Of a stretch of DNA of 5,783 nucleotides, positions 5,772-5,783 are shown in pieces. How positions within the stretch are numbered: the stretch's first letter is position 1; every line of letters begins with the position of its first letter. A program made the position numbers and the translations under genes. Source of the stretch: Candidatus Woesearchaeota archaeon (GTDB lineage: Archaea; Nanoarchaeota; Nanoarchaeia; Woesearchaeales; GW2011-AR4); the NCBI GenBank assembly GCA_023259315.1, contig JAHFQL010000079.1, positions 1-5,783 of the forward strand. The letters run 5' to 3'. The notes beneath the pieces are model-generated. The model did no database searches. It was not told the origin of the DNA and saw nothing but the letters and a program-made list of their open reading frames with translations.

Positions 5772-5783
5772 GTTGCTATTAAT

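Overview
The window reads as a piece of an AT-rich archaeal chromosome. Evidence: a eukaryote/archaea-type ribosomal protein L15e, a stand-alone Kae1, a membrane-anchored LonB protease (AAA+ with two membrane helices, Lon domain of the EGDSA type), TATA-like boxes at a nearly constant distance from start codons, U-rich tracts after stop codons, and no clear Shine-Dalgarno motifs. The small single-function genes and the bacterial-type threonine dehydratase would suit a DPANN lineage (for example Woesearchaeota or Pacearchaeota), but that placement is inference and cannot be settled without a tree.

Layout. Bases 1-672 (+) hold the C-terminal half of a threonine dehydratase cut by the window edge. 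It converges, with a 21-base gap, on the L15e gene (694-1266, -). A 300-base divergent intergenic region (about 1267-1578) follows. It is unusually rich in inverted repeats and appears to hold the L15e promoter and leader, a possible small structured RNA, and the kae1 promoter. Kae1 (1579-2559, +) makes the universal t6A37 tRNA modification. A predicted cell-surface copper lipoprotein follows (2599-3639, +), with amicyanin-like cupredoxin, IPT/TIG and CopC-like domains. A 218-base convergent gap with a tandem hairpin separates it from lonB (3858-5738, -), whose promoter lies at the right edge.

The genes do not form one operon. They are mostly individually promoted housekeeping units: translation (L15e, Kae1), membrane protein quality control (LonB), amino-acid metabolism (IlvA), plus one accessory surface copper protein. 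The most interesting signals are non-coding: a hairpin at the predicted 5' end of the L15e mRNA, a 12-bp perfect inverted repeat placed downstream of a bidirectional TATA box, and an octamer (TTTTTTAT on the coding strand) seen four times, each time just after a gene end. No CRISPR array, transposon, tRNA or rRNA was seen.
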